This document shows, in pieces, positions 16,573-25,764 of a stretch of 64,000 nucleotides of DNA. Under the pieces are notes generated by a model. That model searched no databases and was not told the origin of the DNA. It worked only from the letters and a program-made list of their open reading frames with translations. The translations under genes were made by a program, and so were the position numbers. Position 1 is the stretch's first letter. Every line of letters begins with the position of its first letter. Location: assembly GCA_910586625.1 (NCBI GenBank), contig CAJUIZ010000002.1:123930-187929 (forward strand). Reading direction: 5' to 3'. Source of the DNA: an uncultured Christensenellaceae bacterium (lineage in GTDB: Bacteria; Bacillota; Clostridia; Christensenellales; CAG-314).

Positions 16573-19083
16573 TTAACCGTTTGCCTGCGCGGCTGCCTTG
16601 GCGGCGCGCTTGTCGGCAAGCTTCTTTTCGATATATTTTACCAAGAACTTCAAACCGATTATTATCCCCGCCATAACTATTACGTTAACCACGACGAACA
16701 CTATGCGGTAAACGTTGAAGTCGGAGTAAAGGAAGGTTGGGTCGGACTTCTTCATATGGAACAGGTCGCTGACAAACGCCATAACTGGCGAATAGAAGAA
16801 CACGCACAGGGTTGTGCCTACCGCGCCCAACACGCCTATGCCGATATTTATCTTGTCGTAGGGGAATAGCAGTATCAACAACGCAGCCACGCCCGTAAAG
16901 GTAAAGCTGAACATTGCGATAGACGTTATCTGCTGCGAAGAAGCCAGCCCAAGCACTCCGCTAAACGCATAGGTCATAGCAACCGACAGGAACATTGCAG
17001 CGCCGCTCGGCAACGTGCGCTTTAACACGTTGGGAATAAACTTACCCTTGATAAGGTTCTTGTTGGGCTTTAACGCCAGCAGGAAGGATGAGATACCTAT
17101 TACGAAGAACTCCGCCGAGGCCAAGTGCTGAGCTTGGAAGGGGAAGTTTGCGCCGATTATAAGGCACAAAATCGTGGTGAATACCACCATCGTCGTTTTC
17201 ATAAGGAACAGCGACGCGGAGTTTTGTATGTTGTTGACAACCTGCCTGCCTTCCGCAACCACCTTGGGCATTTGGCTGAACTTGTTGTCCATAAGCACAA
17301 GGTTTGCAACCGTCTTGGCGGCGTCCGTGCCGCAGCCGACGGAAATGGCGCAGTCACTCTCGCGCATGGCAAGGATATCGTTTACGCCGTCGCCCGTCAT
17401 AGCAACCGTGTGTCCCGCCGCTTTCATCGAGCGTACAAGCAGTGCCTTCTGTTCGGGAGTTACGCGCCCGAATACTGTATACTTATTGGCGACTTCCAAT
17501 ACTTCTTCGTCGCTCATTCCGTCTAACGACACGTACTTGTCGGCGTTTTCCACGCCTACCTTACCTGCAATTACCGAAACGGACAGCGGATTGTCGCCGG
17601 AAATAACCTTGATTGCGACGTTGTTGTCGCGGAACCACTTGATAATTTCGGGAGCGTCGGCTCTTACAGTATCCTGCAAAGCAACTATCGCTATGGGTTC
17701 CAAGCCGTCTATCGTTCCGTTTGCGGAGATAGCCTTTTTACTGCGGCCGACGGCAAGAACTCTAAGCCCCTGCTTCAACAAGGCGTTGCACTTGGCGTTA
17801 AAGTCCTTGCCCGCCTTCTTAAACATAAATTCCGCCGCGCCGACGGCTATCGTGCCGTGTCCCTTTACGCTTGCGCCGGAATACTTGCGCGCCGAAGAAA
17901 ACGGAACATGAGCAGTACTATCCAAAGGAGCTACGCCGTCAAGACAGTTTTTCAACGCAGCGGCGGTCATATTGTCGTCGCCCGTCGCGTTAAGCACGGT
18001 GGCTATGTACGTCTTGATTTCGTCTTCCGAACCGACAAGCGGAATAATCTGCTCCACCGTCATAGAACCGTCGGTAATAGTCCCAGTTTTGTCCAAACAA
18101 AGCGTGTCTACGCGAGCAAGCATCTCGATACAGGGCAGTTCTCGCACAAGAACCTTTTTACGGGCGAGCTTTAACGCGGCAACAGCAAGAGCAACGCTTG
18201 TGAGCAGTACCATACCGCTGGGGACCATACCCAACATAGAACCGTTCATAGCAAGCAGAGCTTCGTCCACATTTGCCACCACGTTATTGTCGGAGTTGTT
18301 GATAAAGTTTGCGAAGTACACCGAGAATTGGTCCGTTCCGAACATAGAAACGATATTTTGGTGACGTAAAAACGTTGCAACACCCAACGGGAAAATGATT
18401 ATAGCAATAAACTTGATAATGCGGCGGATACCCTTCATAAGTTCCGAAGGGGGCATCTTGGCTTTTTTTACGCGAGCGGATAGCTGCTCAACGTAGTTTT
18501 CCTTGCCTACCTTGTCGCACCGCGCCGTACAGTTGCCGGATATTATGTAACTGCCGGAAAACAACGTATCGCCCGCTTTCTTCTTGACGGGGTCGGATTC
18601 GCCCGTCAACATAGATTCGTTTACTTCCACTTCGCCGATAATTACTACACTGTCGGTACAAATCTGCTTGCCGGCGGAATACAGCAAAATATCGTCCAAA
18701 ACTATATCGCGCGTTTTGATAGTCTGCTCTACTCCGTCGCGCACCACCTGCGCGGTAGGCTCGGATACGAGCGACAGCTTTTCAACGGCGATTTTACTGC
18801 GTATTTCCTGAAAAATTCCGATTACCGTATTCGCCAAAATAATGACTATAAACGTCAAATTCGCCAATCCGCTGTGAGCAATAAGCGATATGATGAAAAC
18901 TATAAAACCCAACAAATTGAAGAAGGTAAACAAGTTCGAAGCAAAAATGGACAGGTAGCTTTTACCGACAACCTTTCTTACCTTGTTGGTTTGCTTGGCT
19001 TGAACGCGTTCTCTTACTTCTTCCGCGGTCAACCCCTGATTGATATCCGCTTGAATTCGTTGTAAGTCGGCTTTTTTACTCAT
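16573..19083 (-). CDS. P-type ATPase, CtpE-like cation pump
   Basis: 836 residues with the E1-E2 ATPase architecture: paired helices at about 45-90, the actuator TGES at 160-163, then helices 3-4. Phosphorylation motif DKTGT begins at Asp331, and the hinge MTGDGVNDILAMRESD and six C-terminal helices follow. There are no N-terminal metal-binding domains. Helix 4 reads GMVPSGMVLL, which differs from the heavy-metal CPC motif. The size and motifs recall mycobacterial CtpE, a calcium pump, but ion specificity is not shown by the sequence. Confidence 0.9.
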   Translation of the reverse strand: MSKKADLQRIQADINQGLTAEEVRERVQAKQTNKVRKVVGKSYLSIFASNLFTFFNLLGFIVFIISLIAHSGLANLTFIVIILANTVIGIFQEIRSKIAVEKLSLVSEPTAQVVRDGVEQTIKTRDIVLDDILLYSAGKQICTDSVVIIGEVEVNESMLTGESDPVKKKAGDTLFSGSYIISGNCTARCDKVGKENYVEQLSARVKKAKMPPSELMKGIRRIIKFIAIIIFPLGVATFLRHQNIVSMFGTDQFSVYFANFINNSDNNVVANVDEALLAMNGSMLGMVPSGMVLLTSVALAVAALKLARKKVLVRELPCIEMLARVDTLCLDKTGTITDGSMTVEQIIPLVGSEDEIKTYIATVLNATGDDNMTAAALKNCLDGVAPLDSTAHVPFSSARKYSGASVKGHGTIAVGAAEFMFKKAGKDFNAKCNALLKQGLRVLAVGRSKKAISANGTIDGLEPIAIVALQDTVRADAPEIIKWFRDNNVAIKVISGDNPLSVSVIAGKVGVENADKYVSLDGMSDEEVLEVANKYTVFGRVTPEQKALLVRSMKAAGHTVAMTGDGVNDILAMRESDCAISVGCGTDAAKTVANLVLMDNKFSQMPKVVAEGRQVVNNIQNSASLFLMKTTMVVFTTILCLIIGANFPFQAQHLASAEFFVIGISSFLLALKPNKNLIKGKFIPNVLKRTLPSGAAMFLSVAMTYAFSGVLGLASSQQITSIAMFSFTFTGVAALLILLFPYDKINIGIGVLGAVGTTLCVFFYSPVMAFVSDLFHMKKSDPTFLYSDFNVYRIVFVVVNVIVMAGIIIGLKFLVKYIEKKLADKRAAKAAAQANG

Positions 19084-19181
19084 AAATTCTCCTATTAGTG
19101 TGGGATGTAATTAGTAAGGTTAGTTATGTTATTTGTAAGCTTAACCCTTCGCACGAAACGACATATTGAAAGAATGAAATC

Positions 19182-19308
19182 GTTTAACGGCGGAGAAGCG
19201 AGCAGGACAAGGCAGACAAGGCGAACACAAGAGCGTGTACTAAGCGTACACAACCGAGTGTGAGACCGCAGTCTAACGAAGTATTGCGAAGCTTATACGC
19301 CGTTAAAC
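19182..19308. repeat. Structured intergenic repeat, copy A
   Basis: Termini GTTTAACGGCG (19182-19192) and CGCCGTTAAAC (19298-19308) form an 11-base perfect stem. The centre has GTGTAC/GTACAC (19235-19240/19246-19251). On the minus strand the element begins with GTTTAA, which supplies the last codon and stop of tsaD. Copy B at 25636-25764 has the same size, order of parts and centre. Confidence 0.7.
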
Positions 19309-20334
19309 AGGGCGCTCGCCGCGCAACTTTAACGTAGGCGTAGCATTAAGGGTAAGATCGGCGAATTCGCCGTTGACGAAAGAATAATAACCCCTTGACG
19401 CTATCATTGCGGCGTTATCGCCGCACAGGTCGAGCCGCGGCAAACACACTGTAAAGCCGTCCCGTTCGAACTCCTTCATTCGGCTGCGGAGATATCCGTT
19501 TGCACCTACTCCGCCTGCCACCGCTACCGTTTTGAGCCCGTTTGCGGCGGTTTCACGGCGCAAGCGTTCTATAAGCCCGTCGACAGCCGCCTTGTTGAAT
19601 GAGCAGGCTACGTCGGCTTTGTCAATTTTTTCTCCCTTCTGCTCGGCGTTATGTACAAGATTGATAACTGCCGTTTTAAGTCCGCTGTAACTGAAATTGC
19701 CGTTGGCGGTAATTACCGAATGAAACTTGTACGCAGCTTTGCCCGCGCTTGACAGACGGTCTATCTGCGGACCGCCCGGATAGGACAAACCCAATACGCG
19801 AGCCGCCTTGTCGAACGCTTCGCCCACCGCGTCGTCCACCGTGGAACAAACCACTTCGTATTTATCGTAGCCGACAACGCGCACGATAGCCGTATGTCCG
19901 CCGCTTGTAAGCAAGCAGGTATACGGCGGTTGAAGCTCGGGATAAGTAATATAATTGGCGCAAATGTGCCCTTCTATATGGTTGACGGCAATAAGCGGAA
20001 GCCCGCTTGCCTGACAAAGACCCTTGGCGTAGGATACGCCCACAAGCAATGCCCCTACCAGCCCCGCGCCGTAGGTTACGGCAACGGCATTAACGTCATT
20101 CAACGTTACGTCGGCTTCCGCAAGCGCTTGACGAACAACCTTGTCTATCGCTTCCACGTGATTGCGGCTGGCGATTTCCGGAACAACCCCGCCGAAAACC
20201 TTGTGAATATCTATCTGCGACAATACTACGTTGGACAAAATTTCTCTGCCGTTTTTTACAACGGACGCCGCCGTTTCGTCGCAAGAGCTTTCTATTCCCA
20301 ATATCAATACGTCTTTGCCGCTTTTCATATACAT
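19303..20334 (-). CDS. tsaD: tRNA N6-adenosine threonylcarbamoyltransferase
   Basis: TsaD makes t6A37 in tRNAs reading ANN codons, together with TsaB/C/E. The ASKHA fold starts LILGIESSCDETAASVV, and the metal-binding HIEGH motif is in AVNHIEGHICANY (about residue 117). ACSFNKAAVDGL and GGVGANGYLR complete the nucleotide site. Met3 (20328) is an equally likely start. Its stop codon lies in the terminal arm of repeat copy A. Confidence 0.95.
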   Translation of the reverse strand: MYMKSGKDVLILGIESSCDETAASVVKNGREILSNVVLSQIDIHKVFGGVVPEIASRNHVEAIDKVVRQALAEADVTLNDVNAVAVTYGAGLVGALLVGVSYAKGLCQASGLPLIAVNHIEGHICANYITYPELQPPYTCLLTSGGHTAIVRVVGYDKYEVVCSTVDDAVGEAFDKAARVLGLSYPGGPQIDRLSSAGKAAYKFHSVITANGNFSYSGLKTAVINLVHNAEQKGEKIDKADVACSFNKAAVDGLIERLRRETAANGLKTVAVAGGVGANGYLRSRMKEFERDGFTVCLPRLDLCGDNAAMIASRGYYSFVNGEFADLTLNATPTLKLRGERPV

Positions 20335-20542
20335 TTATAATACGACCAAAACAATTTTTTGTCAATTTTTTACCGCGTAACCGCAACTATTTTTCAGGCA
20401 AGCGTACTATACTGTCGATAAAGTAGTTGCAGTCGGAATATGCGCGAATAAAAAAGCGAAAAATAGTAAATGAACGCAGACAAGCCGCGGATGCTACGAA
20501 ACCGATATTATTCGCCTGCGGCGCGCAATTACACGGTACAAC

Positions 20543-20571
20543 TTGAAAAACGCTTCAAACAGTGATATAAT
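20543..20571 (+). promoter_or_regulatory. Promoter of the cardiolipin synthase gene
   Basis: TTGAAA (20543-20548), 17 bases, TATAAT (20566-20571), 38 bases before the ATG. The rest of the divergent gap 20335-20542 shows no other feature to me. Confidence 0.65.
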
Positions 20572-20609
20572 TTTTTACGCAAACCGATTGTACGGTACGG
20601 AGTGATAAA

Positions 20610-22124
20610 ATGAAAAAATTTTTCAAAATATTTTTCAGCAGATTCACGTTGATTTTTTTGGCGATTGTCCTGCAAATAGGCATAGCCTCCGTTATACTGC
20701 AATTTTTTAACAGCTACTACGTTCCGATACGTATTACAACGTCTATTATAGCCGTATTGGTGCTAATCGGACTTATCAATCGCGATATGAACGTGGACGG
20801 CAAGCTGCCTTGGGCGATACTCGTAGCCGCCGTTCCGATTGTGGGCGTTATGCTGTACTTTTCCTTTTCGCGCAATTATGCAAGCAGACGCGAACGCAAA
20901 CTATTTGCCAAGCTGCCGCAGCACAAACTGAACGAAATCGATATAGACGCTCCGCAAAATGTAAAGGGACAAATAAACTATCTCAAGGAAATGGGGGAAT
21001 TTGCCTTTACTGCTACCGACACCAAATACTTCGATTGCGGGGAAAAGTTTTTCGAAGACCTTATAATCGAGCTTAACAAAGCGGAAAAGTTTATTTTTAT
21101 GGAATATTTTATCGTCGAGCGCGGCAAAATGTTCGACAGGATACTGGAAGTCCTGCTGCGCAAAGCCAAAGAAGGCGTAGAAGTTCGGCTTATGTACGAC
21201 GACGTGGGAAGTTTGCCGCACATAAAGCACTCCTTCAACCGCAAAATAAGCAAGATGGGAATAAAGTGCATACGTTTCGGTAAGCTCAAACCGATAGTTT
21301 CCGCAGTATACAACAACCGCGACCACCGCAAAATTACCGTAATAGACGGAAAAACGGGATACGTAGGCGGAATAAACATTGCCGACGAATATATTAACGA
21401 AACGCACCCGTTGGGATACTGGAAGGACACGGCGGTACGACTCAAAGGCGCGGCGGTGGCGTCGCTTTCGCTTATGTACCTGCAAATGTTCGATATGGCG
21501 CAAAACGCAACGGAGCCGTTCGAAAAATATATCTACGCTTCGTTCGGCGACGAACAGCAGGAGAAAACACAAGACTGCGGAGTGGTAATACCTTTCGGCG
21601 ACGGTCCCAAGCCCATTTACCGCGACTACGTTGCAAGAAGCGTTTATCTCAACATAATAAACCAATCGCAGCAAGATCTGTATATTACCACGCCCTACCT
21701 GATAGTAGACGACGCGTTTGTAGACGCGCTGCGCAGAGCTGCGCTTCGCGGAGTAAACGTAAATATCATAATACCCGCCGTTCCCGACAAAAAGGCGGTA
21801 TATTGTATGACGAGACAAGGCTGCGGAAAGTTAGTGGACGCGGGAGTAAAGATATATTCCTACACACCGGGCTTTATTCACGCCAAGGGCATTGTCGCCG
21901 ACGGCAAAGTAGGCGTAGTAGGAACGATTAACCTTGACTACCGCAGCTTCGTACACCACTACGAATGCGGCGTATTTATGTACGACGCGCAAGCCGTAAC
22001 CGAGCTGCAACAGGATATGTTCGCCGTAATCGCCCAAAGCCAACCTATGCTTACCAACGTAAAGCTGCGCTGGTGGGAAAAGGTCGTCTGCGTATTCGCA
22101 AACGTTTTCCGCCCCTTATTGTAA
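20610..22124 (+). CDS. cls: Cardiolipin synthase (phospholipase D family)
   Basis: Condenses two phosphatidylglycerols into cardiolipin at the membrane. Two N-terminal transmembrane helices (about 12-30 and 36-56) plus a third at about 66-86 precede two HKD motifs: HRKITVIDGKTGYVGG (about 225) and HAKGIVADGKVGVVGTINLDYRS (about 425). Length 504 is typical. GGAG lies before the ATG. Confidence 0.93.
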   Translation: MKKFFKIFFSRFTLIFLAIVLQIGIASVILQFFNSYYVPIRITTSIIAVLVLIGLINRDMNVDGKLPWAILVAAVPIVGVMLYFSFSRNYASRRERKLFAKLPQHKLNEIDIDAPQNVKGQINYLKEMGEFAFTATDTKYFDCGEKFFEDLIIELNKAEKFIFMEYFIVERGKMFDRILEVLLRKAKEGVEVRLMYDDVGSLPHIKHSFNRKISKMGIKCIRFGKLKPIVSAVYNNRDHRKITVIDGKTGYVGGINIADEYINETHPLGYWKDTAVRLKGAAVASLSLMYLQMFDMAQNATEPFEKYIYASFGDEQQEKTQDCGVVIPFGDGPKPIYRDYVARSVYLNIINQSQQDLYITTPYLIVDDAFVDALRRAALRGVNVNIIIPAVPDKKAVYCMTRQGCGKLVDAGVKIYSYTPGFIHAKGIVADGKVGVVGTINLDYRSFVHHYECGVFMYDAQAVTELQQDMFAVIAQSQPMLTNVKLRWWEKVVCVFANVFRPLL

Positions 22125-22218
22125 CAAAAAAGCTCCCAAGCGTCATATACTTAGTTAGCTATATAAGCAAAACGGCAAGTTTTGCGTAAAGATAACTAAT
22201 ATCGCTTAGGAGTGAACA

Positions 22219-23271
22219 ATGGCAACTTACTACATAGGCGCAAACGACGAACACGGGCAAAATCCGTTTACGCAAGGCAAACGCACGCCCGTAATGCCTT
22301 ATCTCAACGTTCCCTTTTACGAAAATCAATTCAACCGACCCGCTAAAATAAAATTTATGGAAGCGTGCCTGCGCAACGGGCTTGCGGTATACGACGTAAA
22401 ACCGGAGATTACCGACACAAGCATATCCGAAAGGGTAAGACGTATCAATGCGCAGCGCTTGACCCTTCTCGTCACATTCGGCTACAACGCCTTTGGCAGC
22501 GGCAACACGTTCAATTCCGCAAGCGGAATATCGGTATTCTACTCCGCCCGCAACGTCAACGCGCGACTGTCGCGTATGCTGTCGGAAGACGTATACGAAC
22601 AGCTGATAAACGGCACGGAACAGCGCGGACGGGGCGTTTCGACACTGACGGACGTAGGAGTGCTTCAAAGCGTAAACTGTACATCTACGCTTATCGAACC
22701 GGGATTTATGACCAACTTCGAAGAAGCCAAGCTCATGCGCGACCCCGATTACCAAACGGAAGCGGCGGAAGAAACCTGCCGCGGTGTTTGCGTATTTCTT
22801 GCGCGCAATTTCGTTACGCGCAACGAGCTATCCAACTACCCGCTGTTACGTACGGGAAGCAAATCGGATTTCGTATACCTGCTGCAACTTATGCTTAACC
22901 AAAACGGCTTCAATCTGGTAGTAGACGGCATATTCGGCACCAATACCGTCAATGCGGTCACGCGCTTCCAGCAGACCAACGGTCTTGTTCCCGACGGAGT
23001 TGTAGGCGCGCAAACATGGAGAACGTTGCTTGTGCTTCCGCCGCGTCCTACCGTAAGGCGCGGAAGCCGCGGCACGTACGTCAAATACTTACAGGAAAAG
23101 CTGACTTCCAAGCTGTATCCCGTAGGAGCGGCGGACGGTATATTCGGCGCGAATACCGAGCAAGGCGTAAGAGAATTCCAACAGGAGAACGGACTTGCCG
23201 TAGACGGAATAGTCGGTCCCGCCACGTGGGAGCTTGTTTCGCGAATAGGCGGCGGACGCAGTCAACCGTAA
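22219..23271 (+). CDS. Amidase_3-like protein with two peptidoglycan-binding domains; one zinc ligand missing
   Basis: Residues 1-200 follow the N-acetylmuramoyl-L-alanine amidase (Amidase_3) fold, with His in DEHGQNP, Glu in PFYENQF and the catalytic Glu in STLIEPGFMTNFEEAKLM. The usual third zinc ligand, the histidine of SIHANA, is replaced in LLVTFGYNAFG, so activity is doubtful or the ligand set differs. Two PG_binding_1 repeats follow (about 213-272 and 280-345), each with the DGIFG motif. There is no signal peptide; spore or lysis use is possible. Confidence 0.75.
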   Translation: MATYYIGANDEHGQNPFTQGKRTPVMPYLNVPFYENQFNRPAKIKFMEACLRNGLAVYDVKPEITDTSISERVRRINAQRLTLLVTFGYNAFGSGNTFNSASGISVFYSARNVNARLSRMLSEDVYEQLINGTEQRGRGVSTLTDVGVLQSVNCTSTLIEPGFMTNFEEAKLMRDPDYQTEAAEETCRGVCVFLARNFVTRNELSNYPLLRTGSKSDFVYLLQLMLNQNGFNLVVDGIFGTNTVNAVTRFQQTNGLVPDGVVGAQTWRTLLVLPPRPTVRRGSRGTYVKYLQEKLTSKLYPVGAADGIFGANTEQGVREFQQENGLAVDGIVGPATWELVSRIGGGRSQP

Positions 23272-23284
23272 AATACAAAATAAA

Positions 23285-23318
23285 AAGCAGCCGACGGTAT
23301 ACGTCGGCTGCTTGCTTT
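23285..23318. terminator. Strong terminator, probably bidirectional
   Basis: AAGCAGCCGACG (23285-23296) pairs with CGTCGGCTGCTT (23302-23313), with TTGCTTT to the right and a T5 run on the other strand. It separates two converging genes. Confidence 0.9.
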
Positions 23319-23326
23319 AATTATAA

Positions 23327-23737
23327 TTACTTTATATGCTTCTGAACAAACTCGGGCAAGTCTTCTTTCGCTCCGCTGGCGGTAATGGTAAATTCCACCT
23401 TGTGTTCGTTTGCAATCTGCTCCAAGCCTTCGTACAACTCGGCAAGTTCGCTTACGTTGCAGTCCAGCAGTCTGGACAGTCCGTCGATGTAAATCATTTC
23501 TATATCGAAGTTGGTAGCCAACATTCCCTTGATGAAGGACAGTATGTCGCGTTGACTGTGAAGTCCGTAATAAGACGCGTCTACCAAACGGATATTGCGG
23601 TGAAGGTCGTGCATACGGTGGTTGCTTCTGTCGAAATACACTACTACGCCTTTTGCGTTTTCGGCGTACGCATTTGCGTCAGCAACAATTTGTTTTGTTT
23701 TTCCCGAGCCCTTTGCGCCGTAAATAACATTTATCAA
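23327..23737 (-). CDS. Small P-loop ATP-binding protein, function unknown
   Basis: 136 residues. Walker A IYGAKGSGKTKQIV is at the N-terminus and a Walker B-like strand IEMIYIDGLSRLL is at about residue 82. It is too short for a standard AAA module and resembles compact nucleotide-binding domains of unknown role. It starts with TTG at 23737, eight bases after AGGAGG. No operon partner. Confidence 0.65.
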   Translation of the reverse strand: MINVIYGAKGSGKTKQIVADANAYAENAKGVVVYFDRSNHRMHDLHRNIRLVDASYYGLHSQRDILSFIKGMLATNFDIEMIYIDGLSRLLDCNVSELAELYEGLEQIANEHKVEFTITASGAKEDLPEFVQKHIK

Positions 23738-23865
23738 TTGAGTATCCTCCTGTTTACAGAAACCCTTTTTGCGTTTCCTGTATATATTTTATATCATTTC
23801 GGAGTAAAATTCAATACTTTTAGCGATAATTAACTTTTATTTTTTTCGCGTTAGAAAGCGTTTCA

Positions 23866-25605
23866 CTATTCCTTGACATAGGCGGGTTTTGCCGAATAAG
23901 AAGTATGCAGTAATCTGTGCGCTTCCTTACCGCAAGGCTCGCCCAAATAGTTGGCGTACGCGTCCAAAACGGAGCCGTTTTTGTGACTGCGGCGGTTGTA
24001 CATAGCCTTGTCCGCCTTGTACAGTACGGACGCGCGCTTTTGCGCTACTTCGTTTTTATGCTTTACAAACGTAGCCTTAATCGGCTGTCCGCCGCCCATA
24101 ACGCAGCCGCCCGGACAGGTCATAACTTCTACAAACTGATAGTCGCTCTCTCCCGCCTTAACTTTATCGCATACCGCCTTGGCATTTTTAAGTCCGTTTA
24201 CGACGGCGATTTTAATATCCTTACCGGCAATTCTGTAAACGGCTTCCTTTACACCGTCCAAACCGCGAACTTCGTCGAATTCCAATTTGGTATACGGAGC
24301 GTTGGGTTCCAATACGCTCGCAGCCGTACGCAAAGCGGCTTCCATAACGCCGCCGGTCGCGCCGAAAATAATTCCCGCGCCTGTGTATTCTCCGAACGGG
24401 CTATCCGTTTCGCCATCGGGAAGTTCGTTGAGCAATATGCCGTTTTCCTGAATAAGCCTTGCCAATTCTCTCGTAGTCAACACTGCGTCGATATCCGACA
24501 TTCCGTCGGTAAACGTGCGCTTCTTTTCGTATTTTTTAGCCGTACAGGGCATAACGGACACTACGAAAATATTACGCGGGTCTATGCCGTTTTTCTTGGC
24601 GAATAATCCCTTGACCAACGCGCCGAACATTTGCTGCGGCGATTTGCACGTAGACAGATTGGGCAACAACTCTGGATAGTTCTTCTCGGCGTGGCTTACC
24701 CAGCCCGGACAGCAGCTGGTAAACATGGGCAGCTTGCCCTTGCCTTGCAGCCGCTCGATAAGCTCGTTGGCTTCTTCCATAATGGTGAAGTCCGCCGTGC
24801 AATTGACGTCGAAAACCTTTTTGAAACCGAGATACCTAAGCGCGGTGTTAATCTTGCCCTGAACGTTGGTTCCAAGCGGCTGATCGAAATTTTCGCCCAA
24901 TGCCGCGCGGACGGACGGGGCGGTACCTACGACGACGTACTTGTCAGGATTTGCCAACGCTTCCTGAACGCGGACGATTTCTTCCTTTTCCTTCAATGCG
25001 CCCGTAGGACACACCGTAATACACTGTCCGCAGCCTACGCACGGAGTATTGACAAGCTTCATATCGAAAGCGCACGCGACGTGAGTTTTGAAGCCGCGTT
25101 CGTTTGCGCCTATTACGCCTACGCCCTGCGCCTTTTTGCAAACGGCGATACACCTGCGGCACAAAATACACTTGCTGTTGTCGCGGACGAGATAGTCCGT
25201 CGAGTCGTCGTAAACGAAGTTACGCGTTTCGCCGGCAAACTTATTGGCGTCGCAGCCGTACTTATACGCAAGCCTTTGCAGCTCGCAATTTGTATTGCGT
25301 TCGCAGGACAAACAGTCTTTGCGGTGATCCGACAAAATAAGTTCCAAGGTTATTTTGCGCGCGTTTAACACCCTTTGAGTGGTTGTATATACTTCCATAC
25401 CTTCGTAAACGGGGTATTCGCACGCGGCGACCAAACTGCGCATTCCTTTTACTTCCACTACGCATACGCGGCACGCGCCCAGCTCGCTTAGCTCCTTCAT
25501 ATGGCAAAGGGTAGGGATTTTTATTCCGATACTGCGCGCCGCTTCGAGAATAGTGCTGCCTTCCTTGACGCATACGGGGACGTTATTTATAGTTAGATTT
25601 ACCAT
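23866..25605 (-). CDS. hydA: [FeFe]-hydrogenase catalytic subunit (HydA, NAD-linked group A)
   Basis: Reversible H2 formation, here with NuoE/NuoF-like subunits as an NADH/ferredoxin-coupled complex. Order: N-terminal [2Fe-2S] ferredoxin (cysteines near 34-62), a His/Cys [4Fe-4S] module (CLSCERNTNC), two [4Fe-4S] clusters (CILCRRCIAVC; CVGCGQCITVC), then the H-cluster motifs TSCCPGW, MPCTAKKYE and CPGGCVMGGGQP, and a small-subunit tail. Length 579 is typical of the bifurcating/NADH-dependent class. Last gene of the operon. Confidence 0.95.
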   Translation of the reverse strand: MVNLTINNVPVCVKEGSTILEAARSIGIKIPTLCHMKELSELGACRVCVVEVKGMRSLVAACEYPVYEGMEVYTTTQRVLNARKITLELILSDHRKDCLSCERNTNCELQRLAYKYGCDANKFAGETRNFVYDDSTDYLVRDNSKCILCRRCIAVCKKAQGVGVIGANERGFKTHVACAFDMKLVNTPCVGCGQCITVCPTGALKEKEEIVRVQEALANPDKYVVVGTAPSVRAALGENFDQPLGTNVQGKINTALRYLGFKKVFDVNCTADFTIMEEANELIERLQGKGKLPMFTSCCPGWVSHAEKNYPELLPNLSTCKSPQQMFGALVKGLFAKKNGIDPRNIFVVSVMPCTAKKYEKKRTFTDGMSDIDAVLTTRELARLIQENGILLNELPDGETDSPFGEYTGAGIIFGATGGVMEAALRTAASVLEPNAPYTKLEFDEVRGLDGVKEAVYRIAGKDIKIAVVNGLKNAKAVCDKVKAGESDYQFVEVMTCPGGCVMGGGQPIKATFVKHKNEVAQKRASVLYKADKAMYNRRSHKNGSVLDAYANYLGEPCGKEAHRLLHTSYSAKPAYVKE

Positions 25606-25635
25606 ATTAAAAATTATCTCCTTACTAAGAAATTT

Positions 25636-25764
25636 GTTTGAGAGCGCAGGCGCGCGTTAGGCAGGCAACTGTTGGCGAAATGCCGAAGGGAGTGTACATA
25701 GACGTACATGACCGAGACATAAGCCAAACGTAGCCCGCATTACGCGATGAATGCGCTGTCAAAC
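25636..25764. repeat. Structured intergenic repeat, copy B
   Basis: GTTTGAGAGCGCA (25636-25648) pairs with TGCGCTGTCAAAC (25752-25764), 12 of 13. The centre TGTAC/GTACA (25693-25697/25704-25708) matches copy A. The terminal stems of the two copies differ in sequence but keep pairing, which points to selection on structure. On the minus strand it begins GTTTGA, giving the nuoF stop codon. It lies between nuoF and hydA within one operon, so it does not stop all transcription. Confidence 0.7.
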
